Shown: positions 1 to 7,734, numbered from the stretch's first letter. The stretch is 64,000 nt of DNA from Clostridium sp. UBA1056 (GCA_002316385.1 DCDL01000004.1:96250-160249); one strand, 5' to 3'. The notes: generated by a model not told the origin, from the letters alone. A program made the numbers and translations.

Positions 1-163
1 CGGTTAGCTTGTAAACCGCTGCATCATCAGAGGTTTCTATTCCTACCAATAGGTTTTTATCTGACATTTTAGGTAATTTATCTAATATTTTTGAAAGGGT
101 CTCCGGCCCTATTTTCGCTGCTCATCCAGAGGTCTTTGAAAGTTCTGTTAACCTTTTTGACAT
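1..163 (-). CDS. selD: Selenide, water dikinase SelD, 5' part, selenocysteine-containing (runs off the left edge)
   Basis: SelD makes selenophosphate from selenide and ATP, the selenium donor for selenocysteine tRNA. Only the first 54 codons are in the window. The ATG at 163 follows an AAGGAGG site (171-177). Codon 14, at 122-124, is TGA. The frame continues past it as A-A-K-I-G-P-E-T-L, then N-L-L-V-G and T-S-D-D-A-A-V-Y, which is the SelD N-terminal signature. The TGA stands at the catalytic Cys/Sec position and K17 matches the essential lysine, so it is read as Sec14 rather than stop. A SECIS-like hairpin follows directly. A sequencing error or true nonsense mutation is possible but less likely, because the codon is exactly at the known Sec site. 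The preceding gene comEA is on the same strand, 109 bp upstream. Confidence 0.88.
93..116 (-). promoter_or_regulatory. Candidate bacterial SECIS hairpin in selD
   Basis: On the minus strand, GAAA (116-113) pairs with TTTC (96-93) and GGG (109-107) pairs with CCC (99-97). A three-base bulge ATA lies on the 5' side and the apical loop CCGGAGA (106-100) carries a GG. The loop starts 15 nt after the UGA. A bulged U and a GG in the apical loop at this distance are known features of bacterial SECIS elements read by SelB. The fold was drawn by eye. Confidence 0.7.
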
Positions 164-193
164 GGTTTTACCTCCTTAATTTATAATTAAAAT

Positions 194-228
194 TAAACTT
201 TATTTCTTGTTAAAACTAAACTTTATTT
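194..228. repeat. Short direct repeat upstream of selD
   Basis: The 12-mer TAAACTTTATTT occurs at 194-205 and again at 217-228, 23 bp apart, in the 109-bp gap between comEA and selD. The region is very AT-rich, so this could be chance or a pair of regulator half-sites. No clear promoter was picked here. Confidence 0.35.
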
Positions 229-272
229 AGAATTAAAATTATACTAATTCTTTAATAATTCTATACTAATAC

Positions 273-944
273 TCATTTTATGTCTACCTTATCTCTCAAT
301 TTCTCTAGGGTTTTTGCTCCTATACCTGTTATATTCGTGAGCTCATCTACAGATTTAAACTTTCCATTTTCATTTCTATAATCTATTATACTTTGCGCCT
401 TTACCTTACCTATTCCTGGTACGGTCATCAGCTCTTCAACCGTTGCTTTATTTATATTTATTTTACCTTTTAAATCCACAGTTTTTAAACCATTCTCCTG
501 CTGCCCTTGAACTTCCATTTCTAATTCCTCCGCGTCTTCTCCAATTTTATATATTTTAATACATTGCTCATCCTCTAAAACTTTAGAAAAATATATTCTT
601 TCTTTATCAGATTCTTCTGTAAGTCCACCTGCCATGTCAATTAAATCTCTTACTCTAGAGCCTTCTTTCAATTCATATTCTCTAGGGTTTTTAACTTCTC
701 CCTTTATATCTACAACTATCTTGTCACCATCTTTATTCCCTTGGCTTTCACTATCATTATTCTCACTATTGTTGTTTTTTCCATCTTCACTGGAATTTAG
801 TTTCTTTAAAGATTCTTCTTCGTTAATAAATACTTCCTCATAGGCTTCCTCTTTATTACGATTCATCATGTAACCTGCTACTAAAAATATAATGCTAAGT
901 ATTAATATGGATAATGTCCCTATTATTTTTTCTTTCATCTTCAT
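273..944 (-). CDS. comEA: ComEA-like membrane-anchored DNA-binding protein
   Basis: ComEA proteins bind incoming double-stranded DNA at the cell surface during natural transformation. This 223-residue protein has one N-terminal membrane segment (about 6-25), a low-complexity acidic and Asn/Ser-rich linker (about 30-75), an SLBB domain (about 76-135) and a C-terminal helix-hairpin-helix pair (about 161-223) with VPGIG and ITGIG hairpins. This is the full classical architecture. I start it at 944, because the longer ORF start at 986 would place the GGAGAGGTG site inside the coding region. No comEC or comEB is adjacent in the window, so a role in transformation is by homology only. It is divergent from dac, with a 153-bp shared upstream region. 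Confidence 0.88.
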   Translation of the reverse strand: MKMKEKIIGTLSILILSIIFLVAGYMMNRNKEEAYEEVFINEEESLKKLNSSEDGKNNNSENNDSESQGNKDGDKIVVDIKGEVKNPREYELKEGSRVRDLIDMAGGLTEESDKERIYFSKVLEDEQCIKIYKIGEDAEELEMEVQGQQENGLKTVDLKGKININKATVEELMTVPGIGKVKAQSIIDYRNENGKFKSVDELTNITGIGAKTLEKLRDKVDIK

Positions 945-1015
945 CTTTATACACCTCTCCATTAAAATTTTATCCATTTTTTTCATAAATTATTATGGAA
1001 CTTCCAATTATTTTT

Positions 1016-1024
1016 TGATATAAT
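1016..1024 (+). promoter_or_regulatory. Extended -10 promoter candidate for dac
   Basis: TGA-TATAAT (1016-1024) has the TGn-TATAAT extended -10 form and lies about 75 bp before the dac start codon. No convincing -35 box is seen at the usual spacing. Confidence 0.45.
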
Positions 1025-1097
1025 TATATATAAATATATATATATGTTGAATTGGACTGTGAATAAAATTAAATATGTGTATAGTAAGGAGATTTCT

Positions 1098-2396
1098 ATG
1101 AAAAAACTATTATTTGTAATGTTATCATTTTTTACTATAACATCATTAAGTTGTAGTAATGCATATGCATACTCAACGGAACCACCTTCAGTTACTGGTG
1201 AAAGCGTTGTTGTTATGGATGCTAATACAGGAGCAATAGTTTATGGAAAAAATGAAAATACACCTTATCCGCCAGCGTCTACAACTAAACTTATGACTGT
1301 ACTTTTAACTCTAGAAAATGCCAACTTAGATGAAGTTGTAACTGTAGGCGAAATTCCTCCTACTATTGAAGGTTCCAAAATCTATATAGATGTAGGAGAA
1401 AAAATGACTGTAGAGGAAATGTTATATTCAGTAATAATGGTTTCAGCTAATGATTGTGCTGCTGCCCTAGCAGAACATATTTCTGGTTCTATTGAAGAGT
1501 TTGCTAAACTAATGAATCAACGAGCAAATGAGCTTGGTTGTAAAAATACTAATTTTGTAAATCCTCATGGGCTTTACGATGATAAGCATAGAACTACAGC
1601 TTATGATTTAGCTCTTATAGAAAAGGAATTATTAAAACATGAAAAATATATTGAAGTATCTAGAACTAAATGTACTGATTTAGAACCTACAAATATATTT
1701 AAAGAAAAAAGACCTCTTTGGAATGATAATAAATTGCTTCATGATTCTTATGACTGCTATTATCCTGATGTAATTGCTGGTAAAACAGGTTATACCGATG
1801 AATCTCTCCATTCTTTTGTAGCTTCTTCTGGTAGAGGTGATGCTAAATTTATAATAGCCATACTATATGATAAAACTAAGGCTTATTATAGTGAAACTCC
1901 AAAGCTTTTTGATTGGGCCTTTGAAAACTTTTCTACTACAAAAGCTTTTTCTAAGGGTGAAGAAATAGGTACCTACAAGACTACTAATGGTTCAATTATT
2001 CCTCTAGTAGCCGATAAAGACATCTTCTATACTAAAGATAACACTTCTGAAGAAAATCCAGCTATAACAATTAATACGGATTCCCTTAATAATAAATTTT
2101 TTAATAAAGGCGACACAGTTACTACAGCTTCTGTTAATTACAACGGCCAAAGCTATAGTTCTGAAGTTTCAAGTGGTAGTAATTACTCACAAGAAGTACT
2201 TCCGGTGTTTGGTAACTTAGTAACTACACAAAATAACACCATAAACTATACTAGGCTGTTTATAATTATTGGCGCATCTATTTTAGGAATTGTCCTTATA
2301 ATATTTATTATTATATATATAATTAAAAGAATAAAATTAGCTAAAAAGAGAAAAGCTCTTTTTTCTTCTTCAAGTTCGCACAAACCCAAATATTAG
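1098..2396 (+). CDS. dacF: D-alanyl-D-alanine carboxypeptidase (peptidase S11, DacF/DacA type)
   Basis: This enzyme removes the terminal D-Ala from peptidoglycan pentapeptides outside the cell. It is the only plus-strand gene in the window. From the ATG at 1098 (site AAGGAG at 1086-1091) the protein is 432 residues. It has a signal peptide (about 1-24), the S11 catalytic motifs STTK at 61-64, SAN at 116-118 and KTG at 229-231, a C-terminal beta-rich domain, and a hydrophobic segment near 395-420 followed by a lysine-rich tail. That segment is a transmembrane anchor rather than the amphipathic helix usual in PBP5. The longer ORF start at 1044 would precede the signal peptide and is not used. 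The gene converges on rluA across a long palindrome. Choosing among the dacA, dacB and dacF symbols is uncertain. Confidence 0.92.
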   Translation: MKKLLFVMLSFFTITSLSCSNAYAYSTEPPSVTGESVVVMDANTGAIVYGKNENTPYPPASTTKLMTVLLTLENANLDEVVTVGEIPPTIEGSKIYIDVGEKMTVEEMLYSVIMVSANDCAAALAEHISGSIEEFAKLMNQRANELGCKNTNFVNPHGLYDDKHRTTAYDLALIEKELLKHEKYIEVSRTKCTDLEPTNIFKEKRPLWNDNKLLHDSYDCYYPDVIAGKTGYTDESLHSFVASSGRGDAKFIIAILYDKTKAYYSETPKLFDWAFENFSTTKAFSKGEEIGTYKTTNGSIIPLVADKDIFYTKDNTSEENPAITINTDSLNNKFFNKGDTVTTASVNYNGQSYSSEVSSGSNYSQEVLPVFGNLVTTQNNTINYTRLFIIIGASILGIVLIIFIIIYIIKRIKLAKKRKALFSSSSSHKPKY

Positions 2397-2409
2397 TATG
2401 ATATATTAT

Positions 2410-2503
2410 GGGGCTTTCGCAAAATATATTACTAATCTTATATAAAATATTGAAGATGCACTTTAATATTTTATATAAGATTAGCTTATTTTGCGAAAGC
2501 CCC
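2410..2503. repeat. Long palindromic element A (MITE-like; may act as bidirectional terminator)
   Basis: A 94-bp near-perfect inverted repeat fills most of the gap between the convergent dac and rluA genes. The outer arms are GGGGCTTTCGCAAAATA and its complement, and the inner arms are CTAATCTTATATAAAATATT and its complement. Two small internal offsets break the pairing. The left half resembles, base for base in long runs, one arm of the element at 58401-58577. This suggests a dispersed repeat rather than a simple terminator. No ORF is present. Confidence 0.7.
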
Positions 2504-2564
2504 ATTCTGAAATATAATAGTTTTAAGTATTACTGCTTCTTTGGCTAAATTTATGCTTTTATTA

Positions 2565-3464
2565 TTACAACTCGCTGAGTTTATTTATAAGTTTTTGCAT
2601 ATCTTCTGGAAGGTCACTCTTAAAATTTAAGATTTTTCCCGTGCGAGGATGTGGCAAAGATAGTACATAGGCATGAAGAGCTTGACGGGATATTAGTTCT
2701 TCATCATTAAAATCACTATATAGTTGTTCTCCATATATTGGGCATCCTACATGACTTAAATGTACCCTTATTTGATGGGTTCTTCCTGTTTCTAAAAGCA
2801 ATTCTACTAAAGCTCCTTCTTTATAGCTTTCTATTACTTTATAATGCGTAATACTTCTTTGGCCATCTTCTAAAACTGCTCTTTTTATGGTCTCATTAGT
2901 AGGCCTTCCTATAGGTAGATCTATAGTTCCTTCATGATTTTCAAGTTCACCATGAATTATAGCTAGATAAGATTTTTTAATTAAACTTTTCTCCATGGAT
3001 TTGGCTAAATTCATATGAGAAAATTGATTTTTAGCTATCATTATAAGTCCTGATGTATCTCTATCTAATCTACTAACTAATCTTACTATAGAGTTATCAT
3101 TATTACTTCTAAAATGATGAATAACTCCATTAGCTAGAGTTCCAGTTTGATGGCTTTTAGTTGGGTGAACTACCATAAAAGGAGGCTTATCAACTATTAA
3201 CAAGTCATCATCTTCATAGATAACCTTTATATTTAAATCTTCACCTTCTATATCTTGGCTTTCTTCTGCATTTACAGTAACTTCAATTACATCACCTTCA
3301 TGAAGCCTATAGCTAAGCTTTACCTCTTTACTATTTACCCTTAACCTTTTATTCATAGCAGAGCCACGTATAAATCTACCTGACAAATTTAAATTGTCCT
3401 TCATATAATCTCTTATTTTTATCTCATTGCCATCTTCTCCTACTTTATATGTAATAACACTCAT
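2565..3464 (-). CDS. RluA-family RNA pseudouridine synthase
   Basis: Members of this family isomerise uridine to pseudouridine in rRNA or tRNA. The 299-residue protein has an N-terminal S4 RNA-binding domain (about 12-70) and a catalytic domain with the R-L-D-R-D-T-S-G motif near 132-139, where D134 is the expected catalytic aspartate. A TGRTHQIRVH motif lies in the C-terminal part. The start at 3464 is preceded by GAGGTGACC. The paralog type (RluD, RluC or B. subtilis YlyB-like) cannot be fixed from motifs alone. It lies 66 bp downstream of ridA across a terminator, so it is probably transcribed separately. Confidence 0.93.
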   Translation of the reverse strand: MSVITYKVGEDGNEIKIRDYMKDNLNLSGRFIRGSAMNKRLRVNSKEVKLSYRLHEGDVIEVTVNAEESQDIEGEDLNIKVIYEDDDLLIVDKPPFMVVHPTKSHQTGTLANGVIHHFRSNNDNSIVRLVSRLDRDTSGLIMIAKNQFSHMNLAKSMEKSLIKKSYLAIIHGELENHEGTIDLPIGRPTNETIKRAVLEDGQRSITHYKVIESYKEGALVELLLETGRTHQIRVHLSHVGCPIYGEQLYSDFNDEELISRQALHAYVLSLPHPRTGKILNFKSDLPEDMQKLINKLSEL

Positions 3465-3491
3465 TTGGTCACCTCTATTTATAAATTATTT

Positions 3492-3516
3492 AAGCCTCCT
3501 TATACTTAGGAGGCTT
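3492..3516 (-). terminator. Rho-independent terminator after ridA
   Basis: A perfect 9-bp stem, AAGCCTCCT with AGGAGGCTT, around a 7-nt loop, is followed on the minus strand by an AT-rich tail. It lies between ridA and rluA. Confidence 0.75.
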
Positions 3517-3530
3517 AATTACATGCTTAA

Positions 3531-3911
3531 TTATTCTGCTATTGCTATTACTTCTATTTCTATTAAAGCATCTTTTGGTAATTTACCTGGCTGAACACAA
3601 GATCTTGCAGGTGGATTTGCAGTAAAATATTTTGCATATACTTCATTCATAGCTGCAAAATCATTCATATCCTTTATGAATACTAAAGTTTTTACAACTT
3701 TATCTAAAGATGTTCCTGCTTCTTCAAGAATTGCTTTAACATTTTCTAAGCACACAGCTGTAGCCTTTTGTATATCATCATTTACAAGTTCTCCAGCTTC
3801 ATTAATCGATAGTTGTCCTGAAGTGTATAGTAAGTTTCCTACCTTAACCGCCTGTGAATATGGTCCTAAAGCTGCAGGCGCTTTTTCGGTGTTGATTATA
3901 ATCTTCTCCAT
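3531..3911 (-). CDS. ridA: RidA family enamine/imine deaminase
   Basis: RidA hydrolyses reactive enamine and imine intermediates, such as 2-aminoacrylate released by PLP enzymes, and so protects them from inactivation. The 126-residue protein matches the family length. It contains the N-terminal K-A-P-A-A-L-G-P-Y-S-Q-A signature, the PPARSCV segment with the catalytic arginine, and the terminal IEIEVIAI strand with its conserved glutamate. The ATG at 3911 follows GGGAGG. The start at 3926 would put that site inside the gene. It acts in the cytoplasm as a trimer, by family knowledge. Confidence 0.94.
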   Translation of the reverse strand: MEKIIINTEKAPAALGPYSQAVKVGNLLYTSGQLSINEAGELVNDDIQKATAVCLENVKAILEEAGTSLDKVVKTLVFIKDMNDFAAMNEVYAKYFTANPPARSCVQPGKLPKDALIEIEVIAIAE

Positions 3912-3971
3912 TTTTTTGCCTCCCAAAATTAAATTATTATATATTATCTAGATAATTAGTTTCTAGTAATA

Positions 3972-4544
3972 TTAGTTTCTTTTGTTAACTAATAAATAAT
4001 TTCTAGCTTTAATGGTATCTATATGTATTATTGAGCCTCTAGATAATATATACATTATGGTATCTTCAAAGGATTTTAAAAGAGCTCTATCTAAATCTTC
4101 ATAAGCTAAAACCCTTAGTTCCTCTACTCCTTTAAAGTTTCTTGAAGGCTCTATGCAGTCAGCAATATACACTATTTTTTCTAATATGGACATATTTTCT
4201 CGTCCTGTAGTATGATGCTTTATTGCATTTAAAATATCTTCATCTTCTACATGAAACATTTCCTTTGAAATATATGCTCCAATTAATCCATGTAAAAGTT
4301 GAGGAGACTTATAGTATATATCAGAAATAATCACTCCATTACTCCTGGCTTTATTAATTAAATCATTGGCAGAAAAATTTTTAGCACAATCATGACAAAG
4401 CCCAGCTATTCTTCCTTTATTAGGATTTATTCCATAATGCTTTGCAAGCTCTTCACTAGTTTTCATTACACCTAGACTATGGTTATATCTCTCCTTAGTA
4501 AGATGAATTTTTATATAATCTTTTATCCTATTTTCCTGCCACAT
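3972..4544 (-). CDS. yqeK: YqeK-family HD-domain hydrolase, bis(5'-nucleosyl)-tetraphosphatase (symmetrical)
   Basis: YqeK hydrolyses diadenosine tetraphosphate to two ADP in Firmicutes. The 190-residue protein shows the HD-superfamily metal ligands: H22 in YNHSLGV, the H51-D52 pair in LCHDCAKN, and an HHTTGR segment near residue 110. The length fits the family. It starts 3 bp after the nadD stop with an AAGGTG site, so the two genes are translationally linked. The nadD-yqeK pairing is conserved in many Firmicutes. Confidence 0.93.
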   Translation of the reverse strand: MWQENRIKDYIKIHLTKERYNHSLGVMKTSEELAKHYGINPNKGRIAGLCHDCAKNFSANDLINKARSNGVIISDIYYKSPQLLHGLIGAYISKEMFHVEDEDILNAIKHHTTGRENMSILEKIVYIADCIEPSRNFKGVEELRVLAYEDLDRALLKSFEDTIMYILSRGSIIHIDTIKARNYLLVNKRN

Positions 4545-4547
4545 ATA

Positions 4548-5156
4548 TTACACCTTATTTCTATATAAATTGTATTTGTTAATTACCTTATCCACGCCTT
4601 GAGGAAGAAGATAATTAACTATTTTATCTTCTGAAATCTTCTTCTTTATTTCTGTAGATGATATATCTAGAAGAGACATTTCTAATAAAACTATTTTCTT
4701 ACCATACTCTTGCTCTAAATCCATTTTCATCTTTAATACATCATCCATAGTATATCCTGTTCTAGAAAATACAGCTAAAGTGCAGTTATCTAATATAATA
4801 TTAATATTTTTCCATTGTCTTAATGTCATTAGACTATCTACTCCAACTAAAAAATACCACTGTGTATCTGGCTCTATGTGATTAAAATTCATTAGAGTAT
4901 TATAGGTATAACTTAAACTGTCACTTTTTATCTCAAAATCACTTATGGAGAACTTTTCTTCCCCTTCTATAGCCTGAGAAACCATTTCATATCTAATCTT
5001 CTCTTCTGTTACTATCCTAGCTCTTTTATGAGGTGGACGCCCATTTGGCATAAATATAACTTCATCTAGATTTAGATTATACAGTGCTTCATATGCTATA
5101 TGAATATGCCCTATGTGTATAGGATCAAATGTTCCTCCAAAAATTGCTTTTTTCAT
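4548..5156 (-). CDS. nadD: Nicotinate-nucleotide adenylyltransferase
   Basis: NadD adenylates nicotinate mononucleotide to deamido-NAD, an essential step in NAD synthesis. The 202-residue protein begins with the nucleotidyltransferase motif GGTFDPIHIGH. It contains the P-P-H-K-R segment and ends with the ISSTEIKKKI motif, all typical of NadD. The start at 5156 has an AAAGAGGT site. The upstream neighbour yhbY and downstream yqeK follow the common Firmicute order. Confidence 0.96.
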   Translation of the reverse strand: MKKAIFGGTFDPIHIGHIHIAYEALYNLNLDEVIFMPNGRPPHKRARIVTEEKIRYEMVSQAIEGEEKFSISDFEIKSDSLSYTYNTLMNFNHIEPDTQWYFLVGVDSLMTLRQWKNINIILDNCTLAVFSRTGYTMDDVLKMKMDLEQEYGKKIVLLEMSLLDISSTEIKKKISEDKIVNYLLPQGVDKVINKYNLYRNKV

Positions 5157-5225
5157 GCTATTACCTCTTTAAATCATAATACCATATATGAAGTATTTTA
5201 CCAACTGAAAAAATGAATCACCTTT

Positions 5226-5278
5226 AAAAGTTACATATATTTAAAATTATTAAAAGTATATTAAATATATGTAATTTT
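5226..5278 (-). terminator. AT-rich hairpin after yhbY
   Basis: Arms TTACATATATTTAA (5231-5244) and TTAAATATATGTAA (5261-5274) are perfectly complementary around a 16-nt loop. A run of A/T surrounds them. It directly follows the yhbY stop on the minus strand and separates yhbY from nadD. The stem is weak in GC. Confidence 0.5.
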
Positions 5279-5571
5279 TACTTAGGAAGCTCTATTTTAG
5301 GATTTTTCTTAGATTTACGATATATGACTAGTTTGTTTCCTATAGCTTGAATCCCTTCACATCCTAATTCCTCACATAGAATCTCTGAAGCTTCTCTTGC
5401 TGTAATTCCACTATTATTTAAAGTTTTTATCTTAATTATCTCTCTAGATTCTAAGGCTTGATCTATTTGCTTAATAAAATTTTCTTCTATGCCACCTTTT
5501 CCAACTTGGAATATAGGTACTAATTGATTTCCAAGAGATCTTAGATAGCTTCTTTGTTTTGTTGTTATCAT
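5278..5571 (-). CDS. yhbY: YhbY-type CRM-domain RNA-binding protein
   Basis: YhbY binds RNA and associates with pre-50S ribosomal particles. The 97-residue protein is essentially one CRM domain. It begins with T-K-Q-R-S-Y-L-R, has a GKGG loop near residue 24 corresponding to the GxxG RNA-binding loop, and has a conserved R-E-A-S-E-I-L-C segment. It sits directly downstream of the ribosome-assembly GTPase obg (21-bp gap), which supports a ribosome-assembly role. The site is GGGGGAA before the ATG at 5571. Confidence 0.93.
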   Translation of the reverse strand: MITTKQRSYLRSLGNQLVPIFQVGKGGIEENFIKQIDQALESREIIKIKTLNNSGITAREASEILCEELGCEGIQAIGNKLVIYRKSKKNPKIELPK

Positions 5572-5592
5572 TTTATATATTTCCCCCTACTT

Positions 5593-6870
5593 TTATAATA
5601 AGAATTCAAATTCAAAGTCATTTAATCTTACTAATTCACCATCTTGTATTCCCATTTCTTTTAACTCATCTATAATTCCTTTATTTCTTAGAACCTTATG
5701 GAAATATCTTAGTGAATCTGGGTCATTTATATTTACACTAGTTAATAGTCTATCTACGAAGGAACCTGTAATTTCAAATATCCCCTCTTCAATTTCATTT
5801 ATTTCATAAGTAAATCTCTTCTCTTCAGGAATAAATCTATCTTTTTCTGAAATTTCTAGTTCTTTAACTGGAATTGTGCTAAGCATTTCAGCAGCAGCCT
5901 TTATAAGCTCATCTACACCTTCATTAGTAGCTGCAGATATCTTATATACTTTGTCATAACCCATAGCCTTCAATTCATTTTTGAAGTTTTCATAAATTTC
6001 TTCGTCATATAGCATATCAGATTTATTTGCTGCAATTATTTGAGGTCTATCCCATAGCTTTATACTATATTTCTTAAGCTCTTCATTAATTCTCTTAAAG
6101 TCTTCTATAGGATTTCTTCCTTCTACTCCTGAGATATCAACTACATGAATAAGCATTCTAGTTCTTTCTATATGTCTTAAGAACTCTAAACCTAAGCCTA
6201 CACCTTCTGCAGCTCCTTCTATAATACCTGGAATATCTGCAATAACGAAAGGCTCTATTCCTTTTAACGCAACTACTCCAAGGTTTGGTTTTATAGTAGT
6301 GAAATGATAGTTAGCAATCTTTGGTCTAGCCTTAGATACCATAGATAAAAGAGTAGATTTTCCAACGTTAGGGAACCCTAAAAGTCCTACATCTGCTAGA
6401 AGCTTAAGCTCTAACTTTATCCATCTCTCTTCTCCTGGCATTCCTGGCTCTGCAAAGCTTGGTGCCTGTCTTGTTGGAGTGCAAAATTTTGCATTTCCTT
6501 TTCCGCCTTTTCCACCTTTACATACTACGAACTTATCGCCAGCATGAGCTAAGTCACACATAACTTTATCTGTTTCGAAATCTTTGACTATAGTTCCCAT
6601 TGGAACTTTAATTATAGTATCTTCTCCTGCTTTTCCATAACATTTAGAACCTTCACCTTTGCCCCCATTAGGAGCTACGAATTTACGGTGATAGGAGAAA
6701 TCTAATAGTGTAGTCATATTGCTATCTACAACTAGTATAACGCTTCCGCCATCTCCACCATCTCCACCATCTGGTCCACCTAATGGAGCAAATTTCTCTC
6801 TTCTAAAATGAATGGAACCATTACCACCATCTCCGGACTGTACAAAAATTTTGGCTGTATCTATAAACAT
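5593..6870 (-). CDS. obgE: GTPase Obg/CgtA
   Basis: Obg is an essential GTPase for late 50S assembly that also links to the stringent response and sporulation. The 425-residue protein has the glycine-rich Obg fold (about 1-158), and then a G domain with GFPNVGKST (G1), DIPGI (G3) and NKSD (G4). A C-terminal OCT domain (about 345-425) is of the type found in Gram-positive Obg. The start at 6870 has AGGAAGGTGA. It follows rpmA after a terminator and a 180-bp leader, so it likely has its own promoter, though I could not fix one. Confidence 0.96.
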   Translation of the reverse strand: MFIDTAKIFVQSGDGGNGSIHFRREKFAPLGGPDGGDGGDGGSVILVVDSNMTTLLDFSYHRKFVAPNGGKGEGSKCYGKAGEDTIIKVPMGTIVKDFETDKVMCDLAHAGDKFVVCKGGKGGKGNAKFCTPTRQAPSFAEPGMPGEERWIKLELKLLADVGLLGFPNVGKSTLLSMVSKARPKIANYHFTTIKPNLGVVALKGIEPFVIADIPGIIEGAAEGVGLGLEFLRHIERTRMLIHVVDISGVEGRNPIEDFKRINEELKKYSIKLWDRPQIIAANKSDMLYDEEIYENFKNELKAMGYDKVYKISAATNEGVDELIKAAAEMLSTIPVKELEISEKDRFIPEEKRFTYEINEIEEGIFEITGSFVDRLLTSVNINDPDSLRYFHKVLRNKGIIDELKEMGIQDGELVRLNDFEFEFLL

Positions 6871-7053
6871 TGTTATTTCACCTTCCTAACAAAATATCCT
6901 TTGATATTTTTATGAATTAAATCTAAGTATCCTAGTATTATTATTTACCAAAATAATAATTTTACCTATGTTTTATTTTAAAACTATATAACACCTAGGG
7001 ATGTTTTTTTATAACATAGGAATCAAAATAAATATTTATCCCTATGCCATAAA

Positions 7054-7075
7054 AAAGCACCCTTACGGGTGCTTT
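7054..7075 (-). terminator. Terminator after rpmA
   Basis: A 9-bp stem AAAGCACCC/GGGTGCTTT with a four-base loop (TTAC on the plus strand) is followed on the minus strand by a run of T. It closes the rplU-prp-rpmA operon. Confidence 0.9.
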
Positions 7076-7080
7076 ATAAA

Positions 7081-7383
7081 CTATTCGGCTATTGCAACTT
7101 CTACATCGATTGGATAAACACTAGCTTTTTTCTTGTCTTTACCCATTCTTTCAAATCTTACAACTCCATCAACCTTAGCGAAAAGAGTGTCGTCTCCACC
7201 GATACCAACGTTTGTACCTGGGTGAATTTTTGTTCCTCTTTGTCTTACAAGGATGTTTCCTGCAAGTACAAATTGTCCGTCTGCACGTTTAACCCCTAAT
7301 CTCTTAGATTCACTGTCTCTACCGTTCTTAGAGCTACCTACTCCTTTTTTGTGAGCACATAACTGAAGGTTTATTAGTAACAT
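7081..7383 (-). CDS. rpmA: 50S ribosomal protein L27 with N-terminal extension
   Basis: L27 lies at the peptidyl-transferase centre. The 100-residue protein has the standard L27 body (KKGVGSSKNGRDSESKRLG near the start, then G-N-I-L-V-R-Q-R-G-T). It starts with a nine-residue extension, M-L-L-I-N-L-Q-L-C, before A-H-K-K. In Firmicutes this extension is removed by the protease Prp, and the gene for Prp is immediately upstream. The usual extension ends in Phe-Phe or similar; here the residues at the expected cut are Leu-Cys/Ala. An AGGAGGTG site precedes the ATG. Confidence 0.97.
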   Translation of the reverse strand: MLLINLQLCAHKKGVGSSKNGRDSESKRLGVKRADGQFVLAGNILVRQRGTKIHPGTNVGIGGDDTLFAKVDGVVRFERMGKDKKKASVYPIDVEVAIAE

Positions 7384-7384
7384 A

Positions 7385-7732
7385 TCACTGCACCTCCTCT
7401 ACTACAACTTTGATATATTTTCCATAACTAATTTCTAAATTCTTTAAGCCTAATAACATCGTTTCTAGTAGGACTTGTGTACTTTCTATTTCCACATGAG
7501 ATAACTTAGATATATCTAAAGCTATGTTTCCTTCCTCCGCGATATATGTAGGTTTTAGCTTTAACACTTCTAACACTCCTAAGATAGTTACCTGTGCTAA
7601 ATTACTTACAGAACCACAAACAACATCATCATAAACTGTTGTATTTTCTTTAACATCAAAATACTCAGCATGACCATCCACTTGGAACGATACTAGCATG
7701 CTTTTTTTTCTTATGAAATTTACTTTAATCAT
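7385..7732 (-). CDS. prp: Ribosomal-processing cysteine protease Prp
   Basis: Prp removes the N-terminal extension of ribosomal protein L27, which is needed for functional ribosomes in Firmicutes. The 115-residue protein has the family motifs: His21 in D-G-H-A-E-Y and Cys39 in DDVVCGSVS, the expected catalytic pair. It lies between rplU and rpmA with 1-2 bp gaps, the conserved position for prp. No strong ribosome binding site is seen, which suggests translational coupling to rplU. Confidence 0.94.
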   Translation of the reverse strand: MIKVNFIRKKSMLVSFQVDGHAEYFDVKENTTVYDDVVCGSVSNLAQVTILGVLEVLKLKPTYIAEEGNIALDISKLSHVEIESTQVLLETMLLGLKNLEISYGKYIKVVVEEVQ

Positions 7733-7734
7733 AA

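Noticed and set aside
122..124. TGA in selD as a true nonsense mutation (pseudogene)
   Set aside because: The stop is exactly at the known Sec/Cys position, the frame is intact on both sides, and a SECIS-like hairpin follows. Pseudogene remains a minor alternative.
634..843. Plus-strand reading frame opposite comEA
   Set aside because: It lies wholly antisense to the low-complexity linker of comEA and has no ribosome binding site. It is a shadow frame.
2410..2503. Element A as a CRISPR remnant or attachment site
   Set aside because: There is only one palindrome without repeat-spacer periodicity and no cas or integrase gene adjacent.
7697..7704. Homopolymer of eight T at the start of prp
   Set aside because: A/T runs of this length are expected in such an AT-rich genome and it encodes conserved lysines. 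It was not treated like the G9 tract.
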